The translations under genes were made by a program, and so were the position numbers. The notes beneath the pieces were generated by a model. The model was not told where the DNA came from, made no database searches, and worked only from the letters and a program-made list of their open reading frames with translations. Below, piece after piece: positions 24,636-33,935 of a DNA stretch of 64,000 nucleotides (within the stretch, counting starts at the first letter, position 1; each line of letters opens with the position of its first letter). The stretch comes from an uncultured Eubacterium sp. (GTDB lineage: Bacteria > Bacillota > Clostridia > Lachnospirales > Lachnospiraceae): positions 53,367-117,366 of the forward strand of contig CAJUTR010000006.1 in NCBI GenBank assembly GCA_910589665.1, written 5' to 3'.

Positions 24636-27124
24636 AACCCATACCTCTCCCTGTCGCGTTTCTCCTTGATCTTATCCTTTGTCGTCAGTTTGTATTTGAT
24701 CTCCCTGATCTCCCTGGCGCTCAAAACGAGACTCCGGATAATGACGATATAACGGATCTCCGGCTCCCACTGCTTCAGCCACGCTGCCATATGCTCGTCC
24801 AGCTTTTCCTTCTCGATAAAAAACAATGTGCGTTCCAGGGAATATTTCTGTAAAAAGGCCTCTAGTCCTTTCTTATTTTTCATCCCCGGGAGATAGGCGA
24901 TCTGGCGGCGCTGCTTCTTATTCTTTTTGCGCCCGCTCGAGCTAAACAACTCCGTACACTGTGTGCGGAGCGTCTCCGCCTTAAAGGAAACATGGATGCC
25001 TTTACCGTCTTGTCCGTCTGTGACATCCTCTTGGAATACTTCTATACCGTTCACCCATTCCACCAGCTCATCCATATGGGAAAAGGTCGGAACAGCCAGC
25101 GCTTCATCCTCATGTAGTCCCTGGCTCCACGCCACGTCTGCCTCGTTCGTCACAAAACGGCACGCCGGTTTCCCAAGCGCCTTCATCAGATAAAGCTCTT
25201 CGCCGTATTCCCCGATCAACCCCTGGCATTCGGCGAGAACTTCCGTCGCTTCCACCCCGTCCGGCAAAAACTCGATATGCTTCCACAAATTCTCTTTAAA
25301 CCGCCTGCGCACGAGCCGTGGAAAACAGACAAGGATCTTCCGGTCGTCCCCGATCCGCTCGTCTAACTCGGTCAGCTTCTTTCTCAGATCGCTTAAAAAC
25401 AGGTAACACTTGGAATCCTTTAACCCCGGAAACTTTTTGACCGACGGCGCATAGGCGATACGAACGACAGGATCTGACGCCGAAACCGCCGATTCTTTCG
25501 CGGATTCCGTCTCCCATGCCGCCTGGCAGCCAGCCGCGGGCAGCCACTCCCGGAAAAAATCGGAAACCGATACAAATACCCCTTTTTCACAGCACACCTC
25601 GTCCATATTATAACAGCGCAGGAGGGGGATAAACTGCTCCTCCCACTCCGCCGGAAATAAGATGGCATCGGCCTGTGCGAGGCTGAACTGTATGCTCTGC
25701 ATATTTTTCGTCTCATATGGCACTTCGACTCCCTGTGCGGCGAGCGAAGGCATAAAATCGGTAAAAATAAACTTCTGCCCTTTCCTCTTTCGATAAAAAC
25801 CGGCAAACGAACGATTCGTCACGACATACGCCGCCGTAGCCAGTACTTCGAGATAACGCTCGCTCGTCATATCCAAAAGCGTATAGCCTTTCGTATCTCC
25901 GCGCCTCTCCAGCTGCGTGCGGATTTTTTCCAGCTTGCCGCCATCTGCCGCCGCGATATACACCTCATACGTTCCGCAGCTGTCCAGCAGCTTCTTCAGA
26001 TAATAGCCGCTGCCGCAGAAATCATTTCCCCGATAGCACTCGATCAGGACTCTATTCTTCTGCAGCTTATTCGCCGACACAAACGCATCAAACACTTCCG
26101 CGCGGCGCGGCGCCTTTTTCTTTTGTCCACCCGTCACCCATTTCTCTTTCTCAAATTCCTCATCCAGGCTTTTTCCATCCTCGTCATTGGTTTGTTTCCC
26201 AGCAAGCAGCTCCTGAACCTCTATAAACTGCTGCGACTCCCGCCACCCCGGAAACGTCCCGTCCAAGAGTGAGTAAGCGCGCTCGGTAAACTCGTTTTTA
26301 AACATCACATTCCCCGACGTTTTCATTTCCTCAAAACGCGCGTAGATATGGCGGATATTAAAAAACATGAGAATTGGATAAAAATGCTCAAACTCTCCCC
26401 GGCGGCGGTACGCCTCATTCATGATCTGCAGCGCGTCGATGATCTGACCGTGCTTTTCATTAAATGTGCTGACCGTACTCCCCTTCCGGTCTTTGATATA
26501 ATAATACAGTCTCTCATGAACCCTGCCGACCTTTCTGGCGTCCAGAAAGAGCGGGAAGATCGCGCATAGATCCTCAAAGATCAATCCACTTGGAAACTGG
26601 AATCCCGACCGCTCAAGCAGCTCCCGCGTAAACAATTTATTCCACGGATACGGCGAATTCACTTTGAGGATCTGCGGATTTTCATAGATACTCTGATCAA
26701 ACTCCCCCTGATATCCAGTCTGATACGATTTGACCACGCCGGTCACGTCATTGCAGCCAAAATAGCCGCATGTCACGAGGTCGCACCCCTTCTGCTCCGC
26801 CTCGCCATACAAACGCTCATACATATTCGCGCACGCAAAATCATCACTATCCACAAATCCGATATATTCCCCTGTCGCTTTTGTCATACCAAAATTCCGG
26901 GCCTTCGCCTGTCCCTGGTTCTGCTCAAAATACGGAAACACTTTTTCAGGAAATCGTTTGGCAAATTCCTCTATGATCTCACCTGTCCGATCCGTGCTTC
27001 CGTCATTGACCACGATGATCTCGAGATTCGGATAGGTCTGGTTCACAAGGGAATCTAAGCACCTCCGAATATACTTTTCTACATTATAAGCTGGTACGAT
27101 CACGCTGATTTTCTTCTCTGTCAC
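24632..27124 (-). CDS. GT2 glycosyltransferase fused to a divergent TagF-like domain
   Basis: An 830-aa cytoplasmic protein starting with GTG (4-bp overlap with the previous gene). Residues 1-300 are a GT-A fold family 2 transferase (ISVIVPAYNVEKYI, VVNDGSTDRTG, GFVDSDDFA). Residues about 350-690 have the outline of a CDP-glycerol glycerophosphotransferase domain. However, the WHG-type motif is replaced (FIFTDFMPS) and the DYSS-type motif reads GEYGEE, so that domain may be inactive or altered. A basic C-terminal region follows. It probably extends or decorates the wall glycan. Confidence 0.85.
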   Translation of the reverse strand: MTEKKISVIVPAYNVEKYIRRCLDSLVNQTYPNLEIIVVNDGSTDRTGEIIEEFAKRFPEKVFPYFEQNQGQAKARNFGMTKATGEYIGFVDSDDFACANMYERLYGEAEQKGCDLVTCGYFGCNDVTGVVKSYQTGYQGEFDQSIYENPQILKVNSPYPWNKLFTRELLERSGFQFPSGLIFEDLCAIFPLFLDARKVGRVHERLYYYIKDRKGSTVSTFNEKHGQIIDALQIMNEAYRRRGEFEHFYPILMFFNIRHIYARFEEMKTSGNVMFKNEFTERAYSLLDGTFPGWRESQQFIEVQELLAGKQTNDEDGKSLDEEFEKEKWVTGGQKKKAPRRAEVFDAFVSANKLQKNRVLIECYRGNDFCGSGYYLKKLLDSCGTYEVYIAAADGGKLEKIRTQLERRGDTKGYTLLDMTSERYLEVLATAAYVVTNRSFAGFYRKRKGQKFIFTDFMPSLAAQGVEVPYETKNMQSIQFSLAQADAILFPAEWEEQFIPLLRCYNMDEVCCEKGVFVSVSDFFREWLPAAGCQAAWETESAKESAVSASDPVVRIAYAPSVKKFPGLKDSKCYLFLSDLRKKLTELDERIGDDRKILVCFPRLVRRRFKENLWKHIEFLPDGVEATEVLAECQGLIGEYGEELYLMKALGKPACRFVTNEADVAWSQGLHEDEALAVPTFSHMDELVEWVNGIEVFQEDVTDGQDGKGIHVSFKAETLRTQCTELFSSSGRKKNKKQRRQIAYLPGMKNKKGLEAFLQKYSLERTLFFIEKEKLDEHMAAWLKQWEPEIRYIVIIRSLVLSAREIREIKYKLTTKDKIKEKRDRERYGL

Positions 27125-28557
27125 TCTGCTGCCTCCTTTTCCTCAAGAGTCGTCTCAAACATATCCCCAAACGCGAACCAGTACGCAAACGCCGGAAAAA
27201 CTTCAAACGGCAGAAACAGGCATTCCGTCATGGTCGCGACCACAAACCCCACGCATATAGCAGGGATCAGAAAGGCGTAGGTCGCATTTCTCCTGCGGTT
27301 CGTGGTATAAAAAATGATGGAGCGGATCAAACTAAGCACCGTGATCACGGTGTAAAACAACATGCTGACCACACCATATGTATAGGCAAACTGCAGCCAG
27401 TTATTATGTGCATGTGAAACCTTTTTCCCATTGATGATCAGACGTACCCTCTGATGCCCCCACAGATTCAGCTTCTTCATATAAGCCTTGTAGATCGTGA
27501 TGCGCCCGGACGAAATCTTATTCAGCGTCTCGCTGCTGTCCAGGCTTTTCACGAGCCGCCCCCAGATACTATTATCTTCCAGTGTCTTTTCCGGGAGGTC
27601 GATACTCTCAAATGCGTCCGACTCCGCTAACACCTTATCCCCAATGTCCTCGATCTTTTCCCCATTGGAAAGATAGAGCACATCTTCTTCAAACATTATC
27701 TTATGCCCGACCAGTTCTGGCAAATGGCGGACGCCGGCATAAAACAGTGGATAACAGACCACCGTAATGACAGCCAGCGACAGGAACCCTTTTATAAACC
27801 CCCGGAACATCCCCTGCTTTTTCCCCATGTAAAGCCGCAATATGATCCACAGGATCAGGATCGAACCTATGGCAAGCATCGCCGTCCGCGCCTGCGATAC
27901 CGAGAGATAAAACAGGACGAGCGCCAGCTGCACGTACGTATACAAACTTTTCTTCCATGTCTTTCCCGTCTCGACATTCCAGTCCAGATCGGACATATAA
28001 ACGGCGAAGATTACATATAAATACAACCCAAACGTATTTGGGTTCGTAAAAATCCCCGCATACCGGCCGCCCTCAAAAAACGGGCGAAACAGAAAAGAAA
28101 TGACAGACATGAGTAAAAAAGAACCCTTTACCGCGTTCTTGAACGACTTCCAAAGAAGATCCTTTCTACTGTTATTCTGCCACACAAAAAATACACCGGT
28201 AAACACAAAGGCTAAAATAATACCAAGTCCGCATGCCTTCTTACTCACGAAAAAATCCGAAACCGTGAACGCGGCACACATGCCAAACCACGCGATGCTG
28301 ACCGATGTGCGCCACGGTTTGCGTTCCAGCTTCCGGTCTAACGAAAGGAGCGCGATGAAAAGCATTAAAAAAATACCGCATACCGTGTTATAAAAATAAC
28401 TTTCTTTCAGTAACACATACCGAACAATGCAAAATAGCACGAGATCGGCAACGAAACATGCCGTTAACAAAAAATATCTGACTTTTGGACGTATTTTCCC
28501 CATGATCGGTATCCACGGGGATAAAAGACTGATAAACAGATCCTGAAGCCAATTCAT
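27121..28557 (-). CDS. O-antigen ligase/polymerase-like membrane protein
   Basis: A 478-aa protein with about 11 TM segments and one large extracytoplasmic loop (about residues 235-380 containing ENSIWGRLVKSLDSS and, near its end, SHAHNNWLQFAYTYG). The H-x-H-N-x-x-L segment after the loop is typical of Wzy/WaaL (O-antigen ligase) proteins. The ATG at 28557 follows GGAG and is preferred over 28581. It probably polymerises or transfers lipid-linked glycans outside the membrane. Confidence 0.85.
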   Translation of the reverse strand: MNWLQDLFISLLSPWIPIMGKIRPKVRYFLLTACFVADLVLFCIVRYVLLKESYFYNTVCGIFLMLFIALLSLDRKLERKPWRTSVSIAWFGMCAAFTVSDFFVSKKACGLGIILAFVFTGVFFVWQNNSRKDLLWKSFKNAVKGSFLLMSVISFLFRPFFEGGRYAGIFTNPNTFGLYLYVIFAVYMSDLDWNVETGKTWKKSLYTYVQLALVLFYLSVSQARTAMLAIGSILILWIILRLYMGKKQGMFRGFIKGFLSLAVITVVCYPLFYAGVRHLPELVGHKIMFEEDVLYLSNGEKIEDIGDKVLAESDAFESIDLPEKTLEDNSIWGRLVKSLDSSETLNKISSGRITIYKAYMKKLNLWGHQRVRLIINGKKVSHAHNNWLQFAYTYGVVSMLFYTVITVLSLIRSIIFYTTNRRRNATYAFLIPAICVGFVVATMTECLFLPFEVFPAFAYWFAFGDMFETTLEEKEAAE

Positions 28558-28611
28558 TCTCTTTCTCCATTCCTGGTGCAATGATCTTTTTTCGAGCGGG
28601 AAACACCCAAA

Positions 28612-28640
28612 AGGAGAATCTCCCTATGAGAAAATCTCCT
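28612..28640. repeat. hairpin in the gap between sugar transferase and ligase genes
   Basis: AGGAGA and TCTCCT form a short stem, followed by TTTT on the minus strand. It sits in a 100-bp gap within an otherwise tightly packed operon and may act as a weak attenuator. Confidence 0.35.
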
Positions 28641-28659
28641 ATCAAAACGTCAACCTGGA

Positions 28660-29340
28660 TCAAAAAAATACTGCTGCTACCGTGCGAACTAAGATCACCA
28701 GATCACGCGCAAAGGAAAACTCTCTGATATACTGCAGATTGTATTCCATTTTGGCCGGAAGGATGTCCTTTACATATGTCTCATCTACATCCTTCCCAGC
28801 AGACAGCAGTTTCTCCTCATCCTTATATTCGATGCTTGCCGTCGATGTAACGCCGGCCGGCATGAGAAGAGTCGCATACATTTCCGGCGCGTAGCGCGCC
28901 ACATATTTTTCCACTTCCGGTCTAGTTCCGACAAAACTCATCTCACCCTTGACAATGTTAAATAACTGGGGAAGTTCATCCAGACGCACTTTCCGCAAAA
29001 ATCTGCCGATCTTCGTCACGCGGGCATCCCCGCTCACCGTCACCTGAGAACCCTTCTCCGGCGCTCCGGCAACCATCGTCCGAAACTTGTAGATCTGAAA
29101 TCTCTTCCCGTATGTAGTTACCCGGGTCTGACGAAAGATCATCCCGCCCGGAGATGTTGCGCCGACCGCGATCCCAAGCACGAGCATCACAGGACTGAAC
29201 GCGATGATCAGTATGATCGACATCATAAGATCAAATACCCTCTTGCCCATGAGTGACCACCGTTTTCCGGACAGGCTCTCATAATAGGGCCTCGTTTCTT
29301 CGCACCTCATATGATCCGGAAGTTCCTCCCACTTTTTCAT
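28660..29340 (-). CDS. initiating sugar-1-phosphate transferase (WcaJ/PglC type)
   Basis: Transfers a sugar phosphate from a nucleotide sugar to undecaprenyl phosphate, starting a lipid-linked glycan. The 226-aa protein has one N-terminal membrane helix (VFDLMMSIILIIAFSPVMLV) followed by the conserved KFRTM, the DE of KVRLDELPQL and VGTRPEVEKY. It overlaps the aminotransferase gene by 4 bp. Its short length matches the PglC-like monotopic form. Confidence 0.92.
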   Translation of the reverse strand: MKKWEELPDHMRCEETRPYYESLSGKRWSLMGKRVFDLMMSIILIIAFSPVMLVLGIAVGATSPGGMIFRQTRVTTYGKRFQIYKFRTMVAGAPEKGSQVTVSGDARVTKIGRFLRKVRLDELPQLFNIVKGEMSFVGTRPEVEKYVARYAPEMYATLLMPAGVTSTASIEYKDEEKLLSAGKDVDETYVKDILPAKMEYNLQYIREFSFARDLVILVRTVAAVFF

Positions 29341-30596
29341 ACCATATCCCCACCTGTTCCACAGACTATATCACAAAGTGCCTCCAGCACATATTCTACT
29401 TCCTCGTCGCGCAGGCGCGTATGGAGCGGGAGCGTCATCTCCTGTTCAAACATCTGGCAGGCATGCGGAAACTCTTCCGCCCGATAGCCTAAATCCCGGT
29501 AGGCCGTCAGCATCGGAAGCGGTTTATAATGCACGTTCACCGCCACTCCCTTCTGTGCCAAACGCTCGATCGCCTGATCGCGCTGTTCTCTCAAATAACC
29601 GTGCATCCGCATCAGATAGAGGTGTCCGCTCGACGACCGGCGGCCGTCAAAATGCGTGAGTCCCTGTAGAACGATCTCTCCCCGGTTCTCCGCTTTCAGC
29701 CGGTCATTGATACGGCGCAGTCCGGCATCGTACATTTCTATGATCTGCCGGCGCCTGGCCAGCAATTCCTGATAGCGGCGCAGCTGTACGAGTCCGATCG
29801 CCGCCTGGATATCCGTCATATTACATTTATAAGCCGGAAACAGGATATCGTACTCCCAGGCTCCGGCTTTTGTCTTCGCCAGCGCATCTTTCGACTGCCC
29901 GTGCAGCGAAAGGAGCATAAACGCCTGGTAAATCTCATCCGCATCAAATCCGGCAGCTGACGGCACATTCCAAACGACGGCCCCTCCTTCTGCCGTCGTC
30001 AGATTTTTCACGGCGTGAAACGAAAAGGCTGTAAAATCCGCAAACTGACCGGCTGGCAGAGCATCAATACGCGCGCCAAACCCGTGCGCGCAGTCCGCGA
30101 GCACGAGTATCCGCCCCAGCGCTTTCTGATATTTATTGTTCCCAGCCTGAAACAAATCTTTTTTTCTCTCTATGATCTCGTAGATCCGGTCGTAATCGCA
30201 CGGAATACCCGCCACATCCACCGGCATGACCGCCTTCGTCGCCGGAGTGATCTGCCGTTCGAGACTGTCGTAATCCATCTCAAACGAATCTTTTCCCGTA
30301 TCGACGAGAACTAACGTGGCACCCGTATGACAGATGGCGCTCGCCGTCGCCGTGTACGTATATGCCGTCGTGATCACTTCGTCCCCCGGCCCGACGCCGA
30401 ACAGGCGCAGCGTCATTTCCATGCACGCCGTCGCTGAATTCAGGCAGACGGCCCGTTCGGTCTGGCACCATGCCGCGATCTGTCGTTCAAACTCCTTCGT
30501 CTTCGGCCCCGTCGTGATCCACCCGGAACGCAGCGTATCCGAAACTTCTTCGATTTCTTCCTCCGTGATATCCGGCGGTGAAAATGGAATGTTCAT
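29337..30596 (-). CDS. DegT/DnrJ/EryC1/StrS sugar aminotransferase
   Basis: PLP-dependent transaminase forming an amino-sugar nucleotide. The 419-aa protein has the PLP-binding region LNSATACMEMTL, Asp-Cys-Ala-His (VLADCAHGFGAR) and the Schiff-base Lys in SFHAVKNLTTAEGGA. With the adjacent initiating transferase it suggests that the first sugar of the glycan carries an amino or N-acyl group (inference). Confidence 0.92.
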   Translation of the reverse strand: MNIPFSPPDITEEEIEEVSDTLRSGWITTGPKTKEFERQIAAWCQTERAVCLNSATACMEMTLRLFGVGPGDEVITTAYTYTATASAICHTGATLVLVDTGKDSFEMDYDSLERQITPATKAVMPVDVAGIPCDYDRIYEIIERKKDLFQAGNNKYQKALGRILVLADCAHGFGARIDALPAGQFADFTAFSFHAVKNLTTAEGGAVVWNVPSAAGFDADEIYQAFMLLSLHGQSKDALAKTKAGAWEYDILFPAYKCNMTDIQAAIGLVQLRRYQELLARRRQIIEMYDAGLRRINDRLKAENRGEIVLQGLTHFDGRRSSSGHLYLMRMHGYLREQRDQAIERLAQKGVAVNVHYKPLPMLTAYRDLGYRAEEFPHACQMFEQEMTLPLHTRLRDEEVEYVLEALCDIVCGTGGDMV

Positions 30597-30616
30597 AACC
30601 CCTTCTCCTAAACTCC

Positions 30617-30634
30617 ACTCCTGCTTACAGGAGT
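30617..30634. repeat. perfect hairpin before the aminotransferase gene
   Basis: ACTCCTG-CTTA-CAGGAGT forms a 7-bp stem in the gap between the LCP gene and the aminotransferase gene, about 20 bp from the latter's ATG. Its purpose is unknown. Confidence 0.4.
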
Positions 30635-30707
30635 TATACTGCCTGCCACATCTGATACCTGCAGGATTGCTTCTGCCTGCTGGATGTTATTCCTGACAGA
30701 AACTTGC

Positions 30708-30730
30708 ACGGCGAACCAAAGGTTCGCCGT
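30708..30730 (-). terminator. hairpin after the LCP gene, probable terminator
   Basis: Perfect 10-bp stem ACGGCGAACC/GGTTCGCCGT with a 3-base loop, 12 bp after the LCP stop. The trailing T run on the minus strand is short (GCAAGTTT), so it may only partly stop transcription into the downstream glycan genes. Confidence 0.55.
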
Positions 30731-30742
30731 CTGTTCATCTTT

Positions 30743-32236
30743 CTACTCTGTTTTCGGTTTCGGACTCGCCGTCTCTTCGGAATCGGAATCCTCATCCGGC
30801 TCCATATCTTCCGGTGTCGCCTTCAACGTCTTTTTAATCTTTTTGGTAATCTTATCCACGGAACTGTAATCCGGAACACACACGTACAGCCTGCGCGACT
30901 GGTAAGCAAATGTCGTTTTATTAGCACCCGTACCAGTTGCATTGGCGTACTTGATCGTCCACTGTGACATATCGTCGAGCTGCATCTTACACAGCGATGT
31001 GATCTCCTTGGTCGTCATATTCGTCTGGAAATTCTTCGATACAGTCTTTAACAGCTTTGCGTAATTAGGAAGGATATCCGCCGACATCGCCTTATTTAAG
31101 ATCGCCTCGATCATATGCTGATGATTTCGTCCGCGCTGGTTATCTCCTTCTATAAAATGGTGCCGCTCACGGCAGAACGCAAGCGCCTGTTTTCCGTTTA
31201 CCTTATTGTAACCTTTCTTAAAACTCGGCCCCCAGTCAGATGTGAAATCATAATCCGAATACAGCTTCACACCGCCGAGCAAGTCGACGATCTTCTTAAC
31301 ACTCGTAAAGTTCACGCGCACGTAGTAATCAATATCAATGTCATATAGCATTTCCAGTGTCTTGACTGAACAGTCTACACCGTGGATACCCGCATGGGTC
31401 AGCTTATCCGGTATGCCGTTCGATACCGAAAGCGGCACGTAATAATCACGCGGCGTCGTTGTCAGAAGGATCTGCTTCGTTTTCGGGTTCACCGTCATGA
31501 TCACATTGACATCGCTCCGGCTCGTCGTATTAATATCACCGTACACGTCGATACCACTCAGATATACATTAAATGGCGTTTCCGTAATATCATCAAGTTT
31601 CTTTTCCTTCTTCTCGATCACCGTCTTTACACTGTGCGTATTCAGTACCCTCGTATCGTCTGAAAACGTATTGTAGTAATCTTCGATCAGGTTCCGGTTT
31701 GCTTCATTGATGATTATTACTTTTACCTCTTTGGCGTAAAGGGCGTCGATCAGTGTGTCATTATCATTATATTCCGTCGTTTGTACATCCTGCCCAAATA
31801 CCGTCTTTAATTCTCCCAGCGCTTTATCGGTATTCTTCCGGTCGTTGACCGAAAGGATCCCGTACTTATATTCTTTCGCGTCGTAGATACTCTGTGCTGG
31901 ATCATCTTTCAACACGATACAGGAAATCTTATCAATCTTTTCATCGTGTCCCGCCACTTCATCGACAGCCGAATACGTATTGATACAGTAATATCCGCCT
32001 CCGATATAAAACAGACAGATCAGTCCGCAGAGTATGCGTCCTGGGATATAACTTTTATCCGTCATCTGACTGACAATGACATAAGCCAGTAGAAACAAGC
32101 TGACCACAACGAGCGCTGCCACATATTTTGTCGGGACAAAATCCACATAACAGGCAATTCCGATCAACCCCGCGCTGATAAGCACCTGTAGAACTAAAAT
32201 AGCAATACTTATCTTCCGATTCCGTAACGTTTTCAC
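30743..32236 (-). CDS. LytR-CpsA-Psr (LCP) family glycan ligase
   Basis: A 497-aa membrane protein with three N-terminal TM segments (about residues 8-30, 36-55 and 66-85) and a large extracytoplasmic part. The LCP domain spans about 235-420 with the typical SRSDVNVIMTVNPKTKQI, TTPRDYYV and CRERHHFIEGDNQRGRNHQ. It has a Pro/Glu-rich tail. LCP enzymes move lipid-linked wall glycans to peptidoglycan. GTG start with GGAGG at 6 bases. Confidence 0.94.
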   Translation of the reverse strand: MKTLRNRKISIAILVLQVLISAGLIGIACYVDFVPTKYVAALVVVSLFLLAYVIVSQMTDKSYIPGRILCGLICLFYIGGGYYCINTYSAVDEVAGHDEKIDKISCIVLKDDPAQSIYDAKEYKYGILSVNDRKNTDKALGELKTVFGQDVQTTEYNDNDTLIDALYAKEVKVIIINEANRNLIEDYYNTFSDDTRVLNTHSVKTVIEKKEKKLDDITETPFNVYLSGIDVYGDINTTSRSDVNVIMTVNPKTKQILLTTTPRDYYVPLSVSNGIPDKLTHAGIHGVDCSVKTLEMLYDIDIDYYVRVNFTSVKKIVDLLGGVKLYSDYDFTSDWGPSFKKGYNKVNGKQALAFCRERHHFIEGDNQRGRNHQHMIEAILNKAMSADILPNYAKLLKTVSKNFQTNMTTKEITSLCKMQLDDMSQWTIKYANATGTGANKTTFAYQSRRLYVCVPDYSSVDKITKKIKKTLKATPEDMEPDEDSDSEETASPKPKTE

Positions 32237-32346
32237 AATATACCTCCCTTTTTCTCTCGTTTACCTTTTTCCTTTTCACTATGCGTCAGGCACACCGACG
32301 CGCGGTAAGTGCCACATTTGATCTGTATCATTATATACCATTCGCA

Positions 32347-33450
32347 TTAAAAAATCAATTCCAAAAGCCGACTTGTCGATTTCCCGTCGAGATAGGTAAA
32401 ATTCTCTTCCACGAAGCGGCCAGTCCCCGTCATATCGTTCCTTTTCAGACATTCTATCAATTCATCCTCTGTGCGTGCCACAGGTCCGGATACAAATGTT
32501 TCATAATTTCGATAAAAACTTCTCCCTTCTGACTCAAACCGTTCCAGATCATATGCGTAAAAAATCATCGGCTTCCCGCGCAGGCAATATTCAAACACGA
32601 TGGAAGAATAATCGGTGATCAAAACATCGGCTACGGCAAGTAGCGTCGTGACCCCGGGGTACGCCGATACATTTATTATATTATCCCATTTGCCTTCATC
32701 TAATACCATTCCGACGCGATCCGCCACAAAAGGATGCAGCCGGATCATCAGCACCTCATCCTTATCAAGTGCCTCAGACATCTGGGAAAGATCGAGATGG
32801 ATGCGGGGATGGTCTACCTCATCATCCCGGAACGTCGGCGCATACAGGATGCACTTCTTTCCCCTGAGACTTTCGTATCCCCGCAGGAACACCTCCCGCT
32901 TCTCCTCCAAAAAGGACGGATTTAAAAGCAGATCGGTTCTCGGTAACCCGAGCACATAAATCCGCTCTTTGGAAATACCAAACGCACTGGCGTACTCTTT
33001 TTTTACCGCTTCCGAATTCACGATCAGATGCGTGATCCGCTGGTTCGCACGGTACTCCAGCCTTCGTAGCGAACCGGTATTCACATCCTGCCCAAATTTT
33101 TTGATCGTACCGGTGCCATGCCAGAGCTGCACGACCTTTGTACGCTCTGAAAAACGGATATACGCCATCGGCAGGAATTCATTGTCTAAAAAGACATACC
33201 CCGCCGTCGCGAGATGATATGCCTTTATGATAAAAAACCGGACCGGATCGGTCACCTTATCCTCTCTCGTAAACCAGATCAACCGTTTTCCGCCATCCAT
33301 CTTCCTGATCGCATCCGCCACGATCCCGATATTCCCTTCCGGCCCGTCATCGTGCGTCGCCACGAGGAACACTTTGTTCCCATCGACACGGAACAGCCGG
33401 AAAACGGAAAAGAAAAGAGCAAATACGAGATAACCAATTTTTTTAATCAT
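32347..33450 (-). CDS. CDP-glycerol glycerophosphotransferase (TagB/TagF family)
   Basis: Transfers glycerol phosphate from CDP-glycerol onto a lipid-linked acceptor at the inner face of the membrane. Family motifs are all present: VQLWHGTGTIKKFGQD, LGLPRTD, YAPTFRDDE, IRLHP and the donor-binding DYSSIVFEY. About 367 aa. The ATG at 33450 overlaps the end of tagD; a TTG at 33465 is another possible start. A single transferase of this size could add one unit (TagB-like) or polymerise; the sequence does not decide. Confidence 0.92.
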   Translation of the reverse strand: MIKKIGYLVFALFFSVFRLFRVDGNKVFLVATHDDGPEGNIGIVADAIRKMDGGKRLIWFTREDKVTDPVRFFIIKAYHLATAGYVFLDNEFLPMAYIRFSERTKVVQLWHGTGTIKKFGQDVNTGSLRRLEYRANQRITHLIVNSEAVKKEYASAFGISKERIYVLGLPRTDLLLNPSFLEEKREVFLRGYESLRGKKCILYAPTFRDDEVDHPRIHLDLSQMSEALDKDEVLMIRLHPFVADRVGMVLDEGKWDNIINVSAYPGVTTLLAVADVLITDYSSIVFEYCLRGKPMIFYAYDLERFESEGRSFYRNYETFVSGPVARTEDELIECLKRNDMTGTGRFVEENFTYLDGKSTSRLLELIF

Positions 33451-33847
33451 GTTCTTTTTTGCCAAGTCCTAAATCTTCTTTGATCTTTGTCGTGGAAACG
33501 CCTTCCGTTCTCGGCAGATACACCACCTCGCAGTAATCCTTGAGGAAATCAAATTTTCCCTTCCAGTCATCCCCCATCACGAACACATCCACGTTATTAT
33601 TTACCACGTCGTCCACCTTCTGTTCCCACGTATACTCAGGAAGCACTTCATCCACATACTTGATCGCCTCTAAGATGATCTTACGATCCTCAAAGGAATA
33701 ATATGCCTTTTTTCCCTTTCCCGCGTTAAATTCATCGCTGGAAACGACAACGATAAGATAGTCTCCCAGTTCCTTTGCCCGGCGCAGCAGATTGATATGT
33801 CCTACATGCAGCAGATCATACGTACCATAAGTAATTACCTTCTTCAT
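33443..33847 (-). CDS. tagD: glycerol-3-phosphate cytidylyltransferase
   Basis: Makes CDP-glycerol. The 134-aa protein from the ATG at 33847 (GGAGG upstream) begins MKKVITYGTYDLLHVGHINL, with the nucleotidyltransferase HxGH motif, and contains the ISTTKI-type signature as GVSTTKIKEDL. The longer open frame to 33934 has a non-homologous 29-residue extension and is not used. It feeds the adjacent glycerophosphotransferase. Confidence 0.95.
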   Translation of the reverse strand: MKKVITYGTYDLLHVGHINLLRRAKELGDYLIVVVSSDEFNAGKGKKAYYSFEDRKIILEAIKYVDEVLPEYTWEQKVDDVVNNNVDVFVMGDDWKGKFDFLKDYCEVVYLPRTEGVSTTKIKEDLGLGKKEHD

Positions 33848-33935
33848 CTCTAAAACCTCCGTATATTCCAATTCGTGAAGAACGCTGCTTCCTGCGTTCT
33901 TCCTGGGTGAATAGGCAGCTTGTCGCCGATTCACA

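Noticed and set aside
33848..33934. 29-residue N-terminal extension of TagD
   Set aside because: The family starts at the MKKVITYGTYD segment and a GGAGG site directly precedes that ATG.
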